Part shown: positions 33,004-45,760 of the stretch, in pieces | Numbering within the stretch: position 1 is the first letter of the stretch | Layout: the number at the start of each line of letters is the position of its first letter | DNA from: Alisma plantago-aquatica | Taxonomy: Eukaryota > Streptophyta > Magnoliopsida > Alismatales > Alismataceae | DNA length: 64,000 bases | NCBI GenBank assembly: GCA_963693085.1 | Contig: OY856411.1 | Span: 1,349,782,050 to 1,349,846,049, forward strand | Direction of reading: 5' to 3' | Translations under genes and position numbers: made by a program | Notes under the pieces: generated by a model | The model's input: the letters and a program-made list of their open reading frames with translations, nothing else | Databases searched by the model: none | What the model was told of the DNA's origin: nothing

Positions 33004-33480
33004 TCATTTGATTCTATGTTTGTGCATTTCTATCTCTAGAGTTTTCCTATGTATGATTGATTTTAGAGTGATTCTTCCTTTTCTCATTGTTTCTATTGAA
33101 TTGAACTGATCACTCCTACCTTTGTTTGATAATTTTCTTGGGATGTGGAGATTCAATCTTTTTCTTGGACAAATTTTCAATGTAATGGACAAAGACATAG
33201 TAGTTTGACATCATTTAACACGATCCTAGATGGAGCACTGATCCATATATGTCCCAATGGAAGATCATTAATTATAATTTCAACTAATGCTCTAGCCTCA
33301 CCCAATGACTCTTGATTTAGGTATCTGAGATTAACTAAAAAAAGTTTGCCAACTCCCAAGGCAACAATCCCTAATGATTTATTGGACCAACTCCTCTCCA
33401 TGCTTGGTATATATATCCATATCAACATAGTACTAAACGTGTTCTAAACATCATCAAGGATTTTGTATAGTTTCACTACT
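33004..33480 (-). pseudogene. LINE ORF1 fragment (DUF4283 C-terminal part), minus strand
   Basis: The translation LIWIYIPSMERSWSNKSLGI and VALGVGKLFLVNLRYLNQES, then LGEARALVEI, matches the pattern of plant LINE ORF1 proteins, which read VPIWVNIPGLH..W..KSLG.IAS.VGKPL..D..T.......ARVLVEI. A basic tail in another frame (33198-33004, Arg/Lys-rich) follows the short CLCPLH end. The zinc knuckle is not clear. Frames at 33790-33566 may be the preceding part. It is a dead fragment. Confidence 0.65.
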
Positions 33481-34229
33481 ACTAGCCTATTGTCAAACCA
33501 CCGATCTTGGTTCAGAGTAGATCATATATGTTATTCTATTCATACTTTATAAAACAAAAAAAACACTATCTAGTTTGAAAAATTGATAAAACCCTACATT
33601 TTAATTGAAAACATGGAAGATCCATGCAAGAAAATGGTAGAAGTATGGCCCCTAAACCATTAATTATAAGAGAATGACACATTTCTAGAATTTCTTCATC
33701 TTTCATAGGTATCTTCATAAATGGTGTCAAACCATTTTCCATTTGAATCACTATTGTTATGTACTCTTGTGATTCTTCTTTATCCTCCAAGGATCTAGAC
33801 CATCTATTCCTCTAGAAGTCTCTTCCTAATTCTTCTCCCTACCATTGGTTGCACTTTTCTACATGGTTTCCTAAAGAGAGGAGGCACCTTATGGGTGGGA
33901 TCTCACCCTATAAATTCCTAAACATAGAGATGAAATCTCACCCTCCACTCGTAGTTGAATTGCCATATCACCCTATAAATCCTGAAATAGAAACACACAT
34001 TCTCCATTTTTTTGGAAATAGGTAAATATATCTCTAAAAAGAAGTAAATGAAGGTATATGATACAAAAAATAGGCAGTCAGTCTCATCCAAGCCTAGAAC
34101 AATCAAAGTGTAGCAAGGGGAGTCAATTGAAAAAATCCCTACAATTTCTAGTTCTAATGTCAAGTGTATGGAACAACTCCTTCCTAGCTTTGATGAACCA
34201 ATATATAACATTATAAATTCTTTTCGTAA

Positions 34230-34740
34230 TCATTTTTTTTCTATTATGTGCTTTATATGAATGTTTTTGTTTCTTTCCATCCCTAATGAGTAGCAAACAA
34301 AAGAGAAGGAAAGGCCCTCAAAACCCAATATGGTTCTATTTATATTGAACCTAATTATGATCCAATTCATAGCATTCATCAAGTTGTGGGACATTGTGGT
34401 TCGCCACCCATTCATTAGGCATACAGTGGATCACACCATTTTGTATATCTACATTCAAATATGGTTTTATCACACAAGTCATCTCTTAATTGCAAAAGCA
34501 ACATGCATGGTTTTACTTGAAGGCTCCATGCTATCAATTTGTCCTTTGTTGGTAGCTTGCCTAAGGAGGCCCTATTGAGGATGGCACTCCATTTAGAGAA
34601 ATGGAACTTGCCCCACATTAACTTGTGCCATGGGACATAATTGACTATATTGGTGTTGATGTAAGGAGCTATTTTTGGTCCAATTAGTAGAGTATTCAAC
34701 ATTGTATAAGTGGTTGATCTCCATGGCATGCTTGTACATG
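34230..34740 (-). pseudogene. LINE 3' fragment: zf-RVT and C-terminal tail, minus strand
   Basis: The minus-strand reading has YVPWHKLMWGKFHFSKWSAI, LGKLPTKDKLIAWSLQVKPC and TIFECRYTKW (34610-34420), the pattern of the zf-RVT domain. Then comes FSFVCYSLGMERNKNIH (about 34295-34245), equivalent to the terminal IWRERNxRIH segment of plant LINE ORF2. It lies upstream, on the minus strand, of the ORF1-like piece at 33.0-33.5 kb, so it is the 3' end of a separate, severely 5'-truncated LINE. Confidence 0.75.
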
Positions 34741-35619
34741 CTTCAACCGACTCTAGAGGGTGCCACAGTTATATGTATGTTTGTATGAATGTATGGGGGA
34801 TATGATTAGAATAAATCCTCAAATTAAACCAACTTAAAAACTCAGGAAATTCTGAAATAGAGCAATCCACATGAAGATATGGTTGTGAGCGGTTGTTGTA
34901 AAACTGTGATAGAAAACATATACAAATTTACTAATTCTCATCTGAATCATTCCACATGTAGGCATGATAAAGGAGAACTGAAACCACTTCATATTTCATC
35001 AAAACCATTACAAGATGTTCCATAACCATGAAACTATAATTGCATAAGCTGATTGATTCAATTTACAACTCATAGTCATAAAGGATCACTAAGGGGAAAC
35101 AACTTATCAGATATGTCATTAGATACCCACTCATTACATAGGAAAGTGATAGTTTATGGGGCACTCTAGACTAAAATATATAATTTCTTATTACTTATTG
35201 ATAACAAGTCCTTTTTGCTAAATGTGTATGCCTAAAAGATGTGGATAACCATGAGGTGAGACCCATATCCTAGTGATATAATATATATAGATATCATCCT
35301 TGTTTCTTGCAATCATATTATGATGAAATTAATTAAAGGTAGATTGATCAACACATAATAGTATCCACATAGGATTTATTCAACAAGTATTGGCCTATTC
35401 ACAAGGATAAAGCCAACTACATATGCACCATAAGAGTAATCAAGTATACTTTTAAAGTATAATGAATAGAAAAAAATATAATGTGGTTGTCCATGTAAAC
35501 CCTAAACATGTATACTACACAGTTGAGGTACTTGTTTTATCATTAAACCCTATAATTAATGATCTCCATAGGATATCTCAACTATGCTCAACCATAACCA
35601 TCATAGGTTCATAAAAAAA

Positions 35620-36260
35620 GCATCAATTGACAACATACCAACCTAAGTGCCAAAGGAAACAAGCTTCAGTCACAAAAAATAGATGCCAAAGAAAATGAGC
35701 TTCTATACCAACCTACCAACATGGATGACAAGTTAAAAAAGACTTCTTCACTGATAGCATAGATGCCAAAGAAAATTGGTTTCATTCATTGATATACCAA
35801 ACTAGGTGCCAAATAAAATAAGCTATGGAAACATACAACATAGGTGCCAAAGGGAAAAAAAGCTTTGCTCATCAACAACATATGTGGAAAATAAAACAAA
35901 ATCCTTTAAAAAAACACGTGCAGAAGAAATCAAGCTTTAGTCACCAACAATAAAGGTGCCAAAGAAAGAAGCTTCAACCACCAGTAACACAGGTGGAAAA
36001 GAAATCAAGCCTTAACCCACCAACAATACAAGTGCCATAGAAAACAATTTGTGGCCACTAAAAACACATGTGACATAGAAAACAATCTTTAGCCACCAAA
36101 AACAAATGTGCAAAAGAAAAAAATGTTTCAGTCACCAACAACATAGTTTCCAAAGAAAAAGAAAGCTTCGATCACCAACAAAACAAGTTCCATTGAAAAC
36201 AAGCTTCAATCACCAACAACACAGGCTCTAAAGAAACTAAGCTCCGATCACCATGTATTT
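35620..36260. repeat. Degenerate ~40-bp minisatellite
   Basis: Recurring words caccaacaacacaggtgcc, aaagaaaacaag and cttcagtcacc repeat about every 35-45 bases, with decay, over 0.64 kb inside copy C'. The corresponding parts of copies A and B do not show it, so it expanded only here. Confidence 0.8.
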
Positions 36261-36489
36261 TCGATAGTATACAACTATGAACACATCCCCACAACCCCTC
36301 TTGATTACTACATGTTTAGGATTACACATGATTAATTAAGCCAATCACTTTCATTTTAGTTGAATCAAAAAATTTACAAGCATGGTAAAGAGATGAAATT
36401 GTAAAATTAATCAATACTACAAATCCAAATAATATGAAACATATCAATTAATATATCAAGTTACTCAAATCATGTGAAATTTCTCTATT

Positions 36490-36785
36490 TGGACATATCA
36501 AGGTCCACTTTGTCAAATTAGAGCACATCTACGCCAAACATACCATCCTTGGCAATAACAAGTCCAAAATCATTATATCAGGGAAGAAAAAGCCCACATT
36601 TACCATCATTGTCTATAACAAGGCACAAACCATCAAATTAGAACACATCAAACCCAAGTTACCATCACTATCCATAATAATGCCAAAACCATCATATTAG
36701 GGAACATTAAGCTAACTTTACCATCATTGGTCATAACAAGATCTAAACCGTCATATTAAGGCACCTCAAGACAAAATTGTATAGG
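36490..36785. repeat. ~60-bp minisatellite, also present in copies A and B
   Basis: About four to five units contain accatcattgg, ataacaag..c and aaaccatcatattaggg.ac with atcaag. On the other strand the same unit (ttgatgtgccctaatatgatg, then ggcctt.ttatg and aatggt) appears about 2-3 times at 46200-46420 (A) and 52220-52380 (B). It is part of the core and varies in copy number. Confidence 0.75.
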
Positions 36786-38551
36786 GTTCTCCTAATCAAG
36801 AAAAATATGCATTTAAACTCACATATGAGTAATAAAACACAATGCAAAAGTTCATATTAAAACTCAAAAGTAAGTCAGAATGGTGCTAGATGCAAGATTA
36901 GGCACAAAAAGGATATTTTAAGCATAAACGAGCCACCTTTGAATAATGGATCTAATGGACACAAAATTTAAGAAGCATATCAGTTATTAAAACATCTTGT
37001 AATAATCTTATAATCATGTCCAAATAGTAAATAACCGTATATGATCCATTCTCCAACAACATGATACCAAAAAGGCATAACAGAGCCAAATTTATTAAAA
37101 AACTAGCTACTTATAAATTTTTTTTTCTATGTTAACAAAATTCCAGAGACATATTAGTTAGTAAATCATTATTATCTAATCATAGAAACACCTGCAAATG
37201 ATGTAGAAGGTTGCATTTACAGTTTCCATTAATATGATATCAAAAGTCCTTAAAAGGAGCAATTAGGGCAAAGTGTATGCATTACAAATTTCCAAATTTA
37301 TCCATATAAGAGGTAGGGAATAGGGCATACAAGGAAATTATTTTTCATAAAATATGATTGAAAAATATTCCATTAAGGATTTATTGTTAGGAATATCAAC
37401 CTAAACTAGGGCAAGACTAGGGTTTGCATGTAACTAGGCAAAAAAGCTAGCAAAAGCCGTGTCACTCACTTCTAAGGGTGATTATCATGAGGAAAACATG
37501 AGAGATCTATGTGAAATCCTTGAAAGTCATAGGGTTATCCCTCCAAAAACTATAAATTCAAATATCCAAGCAAGATTCAAGGTGAACTAGGGCAACATAG
37601 AGAAAAGAAATAATTTTCTCAATATAAGCATCAAGAACCACCATGAAACTCCATGGGGCTTGGACAAGAAAGGAGATATGAAGAAAAGAAATAAAAGAGA
37701 AATAAAAAGGAATATCATAAATGGTTAGGGCTCAAAATGAAGATATCTACCCATGGGCGAAGCTATGAATGCTTGTTCACCAACATGCAAGGACATGCAA
37801 GCTCTCCACCAAGCCAACGACCTCCAAGGAAACATATCAAGGACATAGAGCTTCCTCAATTCGTCCCATTAAGTTTCAATATGTGTAACAAAGCTCATGG
37901 GTTGAGGGGTGGGTGTATATATAAGTAAAATAGTCACACACCAAAATTGCCCAAACTTATTAAAGCTATTGAGGGGTATACTAGGCAGGTGTATCACAAA
38001 TCTATACCTCAAAAGGTTTCAAGGTACCTCAGAGAAATCCCACATGTAGAATCTCCCTATCAATGGTCAACACCTCAAAATATGTTGAGGTGCACATATG
38101 GATCTATCAAGGTCAAGAACTAAACATATCAAGGGTCACAAACAATGCTACTGAGGTGAACACATCCACAAACCTATGGGTCCTATGCACAACCCATCGA
38201 GGTCCATGGTGTCCTATTAAAGTTAAACCTTGATATCAACACTGAAGGGTCCCGATGAAGCCTAGCCATAGATTCTGATTAGGTCCCGATCCATCAAGGC
38301 TCAAATATTATCCATAAACCTCAAACATAGGTATGCACCTTAGATTAGGTTGAGAATTAAAAGCCTCAGGATGAAAACCTAATCAAAATAAGTTCAATAG
38401 CATCCAAGTTCATAAAAACAAGAAATATTATAAATAAAAGCATTCACTTGAATATTTAACACCTAGTTTGCAAAGTTTGCTAATTTTATGTAAAATTAAA
38501 TGTTAGTTCACAAATGTACATGAAATTGCAAAATCAGGTCAAATAGAGTGT

Positions 38552-39000
38552 GATTGAAGCCAAAAAAGAGTTATCTATTAACCAATTTATTGCAAGGTGT
38601 AATAAAGCATGAATATAGTGAGACATTGAACCCAGATAAAACCTAGTTTCACTCGGATATTTATTTATTATCACAAGTTAATACTTGATTGTGTTTTGAG
38701 ATCAACTAATTAAATGAAATCTCTATATTGAAGCAAATTTCACTTTGTTTTTCCTAAGTTCATATCTCCTTATGGATGATATATTGAAGCCAAACTAGAG
38801 TTATCTATTAACCAATTTATTGCAAGGTGTAATTAAGCGTGATATAGTGAAAAATTGAACCTAGATAGACCCTAATTTCACTATAATATTTATTTATTAT
38901 CATAATCTAATACTTGATTGTGTTTTGAGATCATTAATTAACTGAAATCTCCACATCAAAGCAAATTTCACTTTGTTTTCCCTAATTTCAAGTCTCCTTA
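38552..39000. repeat. Tandem duplication (~230 bp x 2) at the centre of the C'/A inverted repeat
   Basis: Unit 1 begins ttgaagccaaaaaagagtta at about 38553 and unit 2 begins ttgaagccaaactagagtta at about 38784. Both continue tctattaaccaatttattgc and end with a caaatttcactttgttt segment and tctccttatgg. The unit spans the turning point between inverted copy C' and direct copy A. Confidence 0.88.
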
Positions 39001-41689
39001 TGGGTTACAAATTATATTGAAAATGAGGATTGGGTTGCAAAATTGTGTTCAAAGAACAAAAAATTATACTTTCCTTTGTATTCATGCTTGATTAATCCTA
39101 GGAAGTAATTGGTTAAGTGATGACTCTAGTATGACTTCAATTGTACCCCACTTATCATAATATGCATTTTCATGTACATTTGTGGACTAATGTGTAATTT
39201 CTCCATAGTTGACAATATAATTACAAATTGTCTACAAATTATCTAGGAACACGTGTCCTCCTTAATCTTTTAAATGTATTGAATTTCATATGATTTTGAA
39301 CTTAGATTGTATAAGGTTCCGTTTCTTGATTCCTAACGTTCATCTTAGTCTATTGGGTGTCTAGATGGGGATGCTCGATAGATCCAAACATGAAACTTGG
39401 TATCTCTAGGATCATTTACCAAGATACTACTGTGTCTAGGTGGAGCCTTTGCATGTTGGGCCTAGATATCTTGGGCTCAAGTACCTCTATACTTGGATCA
39501 ATTTTCCCTTTGATTGCCTTATAATATAGGAGTTGTTTGGTCTTTTACTCTTTCTTTTACATATACCCAATATCCCTGACCCTCTAGCCTCATTTTACTA
39601 TCATGAAACCTCATCAGATGAGGACAAGGATCTCCAGACATGGATACCCTTTATTGGACGGTGATAGCTTAGATCAAGTTCTTGCATGAACTTGCATGTG
39701 GATTATTTAAGCTTCCTTCATGGATTCAATACCTTGTGGCTTCCTTCTAACCTTCCTCCATGTAAGACTTCATTTTTTGCTATCTTTTATGTTGATTTCC
39801 CTCTCATATTCTTTTTTGGGTTGAGATCTATGGTGGAAACTTTCTCATCTAGCTAAATCACCCTCCTTTCTTCTCTCCTGGTTGTCCTAGATCTTTCTTA
39901 AGAGATCTTATTTGGATCCCTTAGAGGGATGATAGTGGATGGAGGAGCAAGGATAGTGGCTTGTATGTGTATATCCCAATTTATATGATATTAGAGGCGA
40001 GTTATATAATATTTAATACATTTTTACATATATTGCATTTACAGCCCTCAATCTTGCTTCAAATGTGTCTAAAATGCTAAAAAGGTGAAACCTTGTGGAC
40101 TATTTTGGAATAAAAACATGTGATACGATCTTTTTTCCTTCATTCATTTGTTAGTGATTATTATAGTCCCTAATGATCTATTCTCTTAAGTACCTATGGG
40201 TTGAAATCTTAAAAATATGTAATATTGCACTAAATGTGTCATTTTTGGGATGTTTGACTACCATTTTCATGGTGGACGAAATATATGTGCACCCTTATTG
40301 TTTGTGACATATCCTAAACTATTATTAAGGACTTTATATATCCTTTATTCTTCTGAATTTTTGTTTGGATAAAATCCTATATGCAAAGGTGGCTCATTTT
40401 ATGCCATGATTTGGTTTTTCTATACTCAAATCTTCCATATCACATAGCTTACCATCCTATGAAGTTCTCCGATAGAATTTGGGTGAGGTTTTATTAATAT
40501 TATGAGAAGATACTTGTAAATGTTTAGGTGAATATAGTTTCCCTACAAGGTTTAACTCTGTTTTGTCCTTAGTGGTGTTTTAGACCTTAGTGTACCCTAA
40601 TATGATTACTTAAGCCTTAGATAGTGATGGTAGTTAGTACCCTAATGGGTACTTTGATTATAACATGTGATATTGAATATATCATGAAGTTGGTCACACT
40701 AAATTGAGATGTTAATGATTATTAAAGTAATTACAAATCAAGAAGTACACACACAAATACATAAATGTATGCATGTGAATAACAAACATAATAGGGTCAA
40801 TCCATAAGTTGAATATGAAATAATTTTGTAGAATCCTTAAGTCAAAATGAGCTTTTAATAAAGTATTTTAGTACAATATGAGTGAAACTTTTAATGTAAT
40901 AAAATTATTGCCCAATTGGTAACCTATGTCTTTCATCTCCTCCTCTTCTTAAATCTTATGGTTTTGGCAAAATGTGACTTAAATCGTGAGCCTATAGTGC
41001 ACATCATGGATATTAAAAATATATGTAGGATATTGCCTGGAGGTTAATACCTTGATATCAATGTTTTGGGTGTTATGATTGGTATTATGGTAGGTCTAGT
41101 TAAGATTAATTCATACTTGAATATGGATAAAATGTAAATCATGCATAATATGGTGAATCTTCTTGTGATAGAATAACTATATGGTCTTATTTGTATGATG
41201 CTTTTTTCTTTAAGTTATGATACCCAATTTATTATAATCATGTCAGATAGACATAATGATGATTGGTTACTTCAAATTAAATGTCCTCAATAATAAAATA
41301 TGATCCTTCCTCATGATAATCCTTATATGGAAATAGAGATGGTTAATCTTCTTACATAACCTACTATAATATAAACATATATCAAAGGAATTTACTTCTC
41401 TCTATAACATGCACATTCACTTATCCCTTTCTAGGATCAAGGTTCCATGGCTAGAAGAGGTGCTAGACCTCCTCCACTACTATCCCCTCACCTAGCGCAA
41501 ACAAAATACTTGCATCCAAAAGAAAGATGACTGGTTTTCCCATTATTTAGACATTACCATTGTTTGGGACTGGGTGAAGTATGTTGATGTACCTCTCCCA
41601 AGAGTTTGATGTGTGATGGAGACTGGCCCTAGAAAACCTTTCTTCAAGGAAGGTGATTGGGCAGCGATGAATGAAGTTTACAGAGGTGA

Positions 41690-42560
41690 TCATGGATGAG
41701 ATGCAAGAATACCACCAGTTTTCAATCATCATTCAAATTGTGGGAAAGAAATACTATGCTCATTGGCTAAAAGGGTGGATAATTTGGACTTGGAGATAGG
41801 AGAGATGGGGGTTTTCTCTCTCAATGGAGGCCTTTTTCTTACTAGGGTTTCCAGTGTGAATGACCTGAATGAAGAACCATAAGAGGCCCTTGGTTCTTTA
41901 ATGACCAATTGGTGTTGGTCCAGAGATGAACACTAGACGTTCATCACTCAAGAGGACCCCAATTTAGGTGTCTCTCCCAGATGTGGGGAAGCACTAGATG
42001 GATAGATAATTTGAGGTGATAGCCCATGCCATTGGCAAGCCCAAAGAAATTCATAGGATATTGTATGGTTCAGTGATGGAATGTGCTCAATCCCATGTCA
42101 ACACCACCACAAACTCTAAATCACTACCCAAAGGTGATAGAAGATCTACAAATGGAGAGGAGTGGGAAATCAAGTAAGGTATGAGGCTTTTTCAATCTGG
42201 TGTGAATAGTGCAAGGTCTTCGGCCACAATACTGGTGATTGTCTTGGCACGAGAAGTACTATGGTTCACCTCTCATCCCCAATCATCCTAGAGCCTCCTC
42301 CCTTAAATAGAGGGAATGCCAAAGTGATTGAAACCGTACCAGATCAGGAGGAAAATAGGATCGCAAAGAGCCCTAGTGTGGGGATGGTCAATGTTGATCC
42401 TGTCTTGGAAGAAGGTGAGGTCTTGGTAGACATAGATAGGATCGCAAAGAGCCCTAGTGTGGGGATGGTCAATGTTGATCCTGTCTTGGAAGAAGGTGAG
42501 GTCCTGGTAGACATAGAAGCTCTGGTAGTTTGTATACAACTACGATGAGAAAAAAATGGA
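41690..42560 (+). pseudogene. ORF1 remnant with zinc knuckle and an 81-bp duplication
   Basis: Frame-hopping translation gives FSLNGGLFLTRVSSVNDLNE (DUF4283-like, about 41815) and, near 42185, YEAFSIWCEQCKVFGHNTGDC with the first stop read through, a CCHC-type knuckle. Downstream the frame 42261-42548 is open and contains a perfect-register duplication of 27 codons (42357-42437 and 42438-42518, starting RIAKSPSVGMVNVDPVLEEG). ORF1 proteins bind element RNA. This one is broken upstream. Confidence 0.75.
42357..42518 (+). repeat. 81-bp in-frame tandem duplication, two near-identical copies
   Basis: Aggatcgcaaagagccctag starts at 42357 and again at 42438. The copies differ at about two positions (cttgg/cctgg and the terminal agat/agaa), far less than the surrounding element has diverged. 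Confidence 0.95.
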
Positions 42561-42849
42561 GAGGAGATATGGAGGATGAAAGTATGGATAATCCCTTTTC
42601 AGTACTTGACAACATTGGAGAAGAAGAGGTGGATGTAGCACACAACTATAGCCACAACCTAAGGTAGACCAGGAACACAATGAAGAAGCAAAAGAATAAG
42701 AGAAAGCACATCTTTGATGGAGGGAATGGTCCTAAATTTCTTTATCATGTCTCTACTTGTATTGAACATGTGAGGTGGATCCCTTATAGAGAAGTAGAGG
42801 AGGCTTAGAGGGAAGAACAGAAAGTGACAATGGTGCTTTGCTACAAATT

Positions 42850-43330
42850 AAGGATCAGAATAGTAATTGTTGATTGGGTGAATACTATTGCCCCACTGAT
42901 TTGGAGTCTATCTCCAACCTTGAATCAAGGGAGGGTTCCATAATTGTAGTATAATGGAATCCTACAATCTTGGATGTGGAGGTGATCAAATTATTAGACC
43001 ACATGGCCACCTTGAGTTGTTGTAATAGAGAAGTAATGGATTTCATTATCTCTGGGATTTATGCTAAAAATATAGAGGTAGATAGAGAAAGAATGTGGAA
43101 ACTAATCAAGAAAATGGAACAAAATTAGGTTCCCTATCTAGTTACTAGGGATTTCAACAATATTAGGAAATCAAGGGAGAAGCACGGAGGTCTAAGGGTT
43201 CAATCTAGGATGATCGTGGTTCTTAATAGCACTATGGATGTTTTTGGGCTGATGGAAGTTAATGTGAATGGTGGGAAGACTACGTGGTGCAACAAGTAGA
43301 AACTTGGTAGGAACATTTGCTGGAACCCTC
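42850..43330 (+). pseudogene. LINE endonuclease remnant
   Basis: Words: SGIYAKNIEVDRERMWKLI (about 43050-43110), then VTRDFNNIRKSREKHGG (about 43143-43192), equivalent to the GDFN...EK.GG block. LMEVNVNGGKTTWCNK (about 43253-43300) corresponds to the usual GxxFTWxN region. Stops interrupt it. Confidence 0.72.
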
Positions 43331-44049
43331 AATAGGGGACTAGTTATAGAAAGTTGGCTTGATAACTGGCCTAATGCATTTATACATTTAAGATATCAAT
43401 CACTCAGTTATCATGCTTGGATGAAGCTAGATCTTGTTAGAAAACTACATATTCCAAGACCTTTCCACTTCCTTTATTGGTGGTGTGACTGGATAAGCTT
43501 CAAATAGGTGGTTGGGGTGGGTGGAACACTATAGTAGACAGAAATATGCTTTTTGTATCATTGAAAAAGCTAAAAAACACCAAGAAGGCAATTGTGATCT
43601 GGTCCAGAGAAAAAGTAAACCTAAAGTACTTGTTGAGCAAAGCTAAAGTTGAGCATGAGGAGACAGTCAAGAAATCTACACTCCACCCCAATAATAATTA
43701 GGTTACTTATAAAGAGATGATCTCTAAAGGTATACTGAAGAAATTGCGTAAAGCTGAAGAGGTTTATATTGGAAAAGAAGCTAGATAATATGGATCCATG
43801 GTGGGGATAATAACATAATAACCTAGGACAAGGCAGTTAAATTGAAAGAAATGAAGGAGACCATTCACCAACTTATTAATGAATAAGAGGAAGTAGTTAG
43901 CATTAGAGAGGATGTTACCAAACAACCCATTGAAGTCTTTGAGGAGTTGTACATTCAACTTGCTAGAAGCAACAACATAAATGATGACATCCTACTGAAG
44001 TATAGAGTGACCCAAGAAATGCATGTAGAATTATGCAGAGAGGCTTAAA

Positions 44050-45030
44050 GATATTTCTATCAATATTACAAAGGCCCTTGGGCCTGATGGTTTGTACAGT
44101 AAGTTCTTCCAACTTATGAGGGGGAGTCATCAAAGCTGATGTTATAAAAGCGATAAAGTGGTTCACATCGGGGGAGGATGTGGTCAGGGTTGTTAACCAC
44201 ATATTTATCAAAATTTTCCAAAGAAACACAATTCAAGAGAGATCATAGACTACATGCCTATATCATTCTACTCAATGTTGCACAAAATAGTGGCTAAATT
44301 TCTTACTAAAATAATGAAGAAGGCACTACTGCACATTATCTTAGATGAATAGTGTGCCTTCATGGAAGGGAGGCAAATTGTGGATTGTACTATACTTGGT
44401 ACCGAGTTCCTCATTGACTTTAGGGTGAAGACAGCCAATGTGAAGGCACATGTTGAAATTGATTTGTCTAAATCCTATGATCATGTGAATTGGAAGACCA
44501 TGTGGAAGATTATGGGTGAGATAGGGTTCTTGAAGAAATGAATACATATGTTGAAGCAGTGCATAGAGACTTATCTTTTTCAGTTCTTATCAATGGTGCC
44601 TCAATTTTTGGTTTAGAGCCACTAACCGTCTTGATGTTTACTGTCATGATGGAAGGGCTCACAATATGATTAAGCCTTCTAAAGATAGAGATAAAATCAT
44701 ACCTTTAAAGGTTAATGGAACCGATGTTAGAATTTTTCTAATCTTTTCAGATGATGTGATTATCTTATCAACTGGGCATGCCAATAGATGGAAGGGAGTT
44801 CAAGAAATTGTTGATAAGTTTTTGTAAGATAACATGGCTATATATAAGAATAATTAAATCTCATGTATACCTATCTATGTCCTATGTTAATAGAAGAGGC
44901 AGACTTAACTATAGGTTTTACAAGAGGGATCCTTCTGACCAAATACCTTGGTGCTCCTATAGAATAAGGAAGGGGTATGCCAAGGATTCCCAGATGTGCC
45001 TTTATAGCATCCAGGATAAAGTTTAATGCT
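44050..45030 (+). pseudogene. LINE reverse transcriptase remnant
   Basis: Blocks: ALGPDGLYSKFFQ (about 44070), YMPISFYSMLHKIVAKFLTK (about 44252), CAFMEGRQIVDCTILGTEFL (about 44352) and HVEIDLSKSYDHVNWKTMW (about 44451). LIFSDDVIILSTGHANRWKG follows (44741 onward), with the active site reading FSDD in place of FADD. The GLRQGDPLSP block near 44600 is unrecognisable. Multiple frameshifts are present. Confidence 0.82.
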
Positions 45031-45559
45031 AGGTTGGGCTGAACATTTCTCTTGTTGGTAGACTTGTATTGGTGAGATTAGTTTGTTGAGCATGGTGTAG
45101 TAGTGGGGTGAGGTGTGTGAGATCCCCCTATGGTGGATAAATCCATAAGGAAACTAATCACCAATGTCATATAGGGTTTAGGTAGTCATGGAGTTGTTTG
45201 TAAAACAATTTCCCAACCGTAGAGTGTAGAAGGTTTGAGATGTGGGAAGAAAATCCTTAATGTTTTCCAAATGAAAAGAATGGGCACGTTTGTTTTGAAT
45301 GTTAATGATGTTTGGACTATGTGGATGATATAGAGGTATGAAACTACCCCCGACTCACAAGATCCCAAGTCATCAAAAGTTTGTACAATGTTATGCAAAA
45401 GATGGGAGGATCTCAACCACCTATATAGTGCAAATGACGATAATATTTTTAGGATGGTGAACCAACAACATTGACCATGGATCAACACAATGTAGGACCT
45501 TTAGTTCCCTGGTACAAGGTATTTTGGGGATCCTATCACACATCTAAATGGATTACTAT

Positions 45560-45760
45560 GGCCTAGAAAACTATCCTTGGTAGGTTGACACCAAAATTAT
45601 ATACAAAATAGATGGGGTCTTGTTATAGATACCAGGTGTGTTTTATGCCTCAAAGCTGAGGAAACCATGAGCACCTGTTCTATGAATGCAGACACGCATG
45701 ACACATTTGGGAACTTATGTGTGTACATAATGTATGGGGAACATGTAAAGATAAAATTTT
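45560..45760 (+). pseudogene. LINE zf-RVT remnant
   Basis: Frame-hopping words equivalent to LGRLTPKLYTK.MGSCYRYQVCF (about 45577-45650) and YECRHAxHIW (about 45682-45712) occupy the position of the zf-RVT domain after RT. The cysteine pattern is only partly kept. Confidence 0.5.

Larger units (their letters stand above)
34900..38580 (-). repeat. Repeat unit copy C' (inverted copy of the ~4-kb AT-rich core)
   Basis: The sequence is the reverse complement of copies A and B with collinear matches. One is 35230-35270 (cctaaaagatgtggataacc, atgaggtga) against 47310-47260. Others are 36920-36970 (gagccacctttg) against 40420-40380, and 38500-38602 against 39250-39090. It holds no recognisable coding region. 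The open frame at 37737-37928 has no domain. Two minisatellites are expanded within this copy. With A it forms a diverged giant inverted repeat. Confidence 0.82.
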
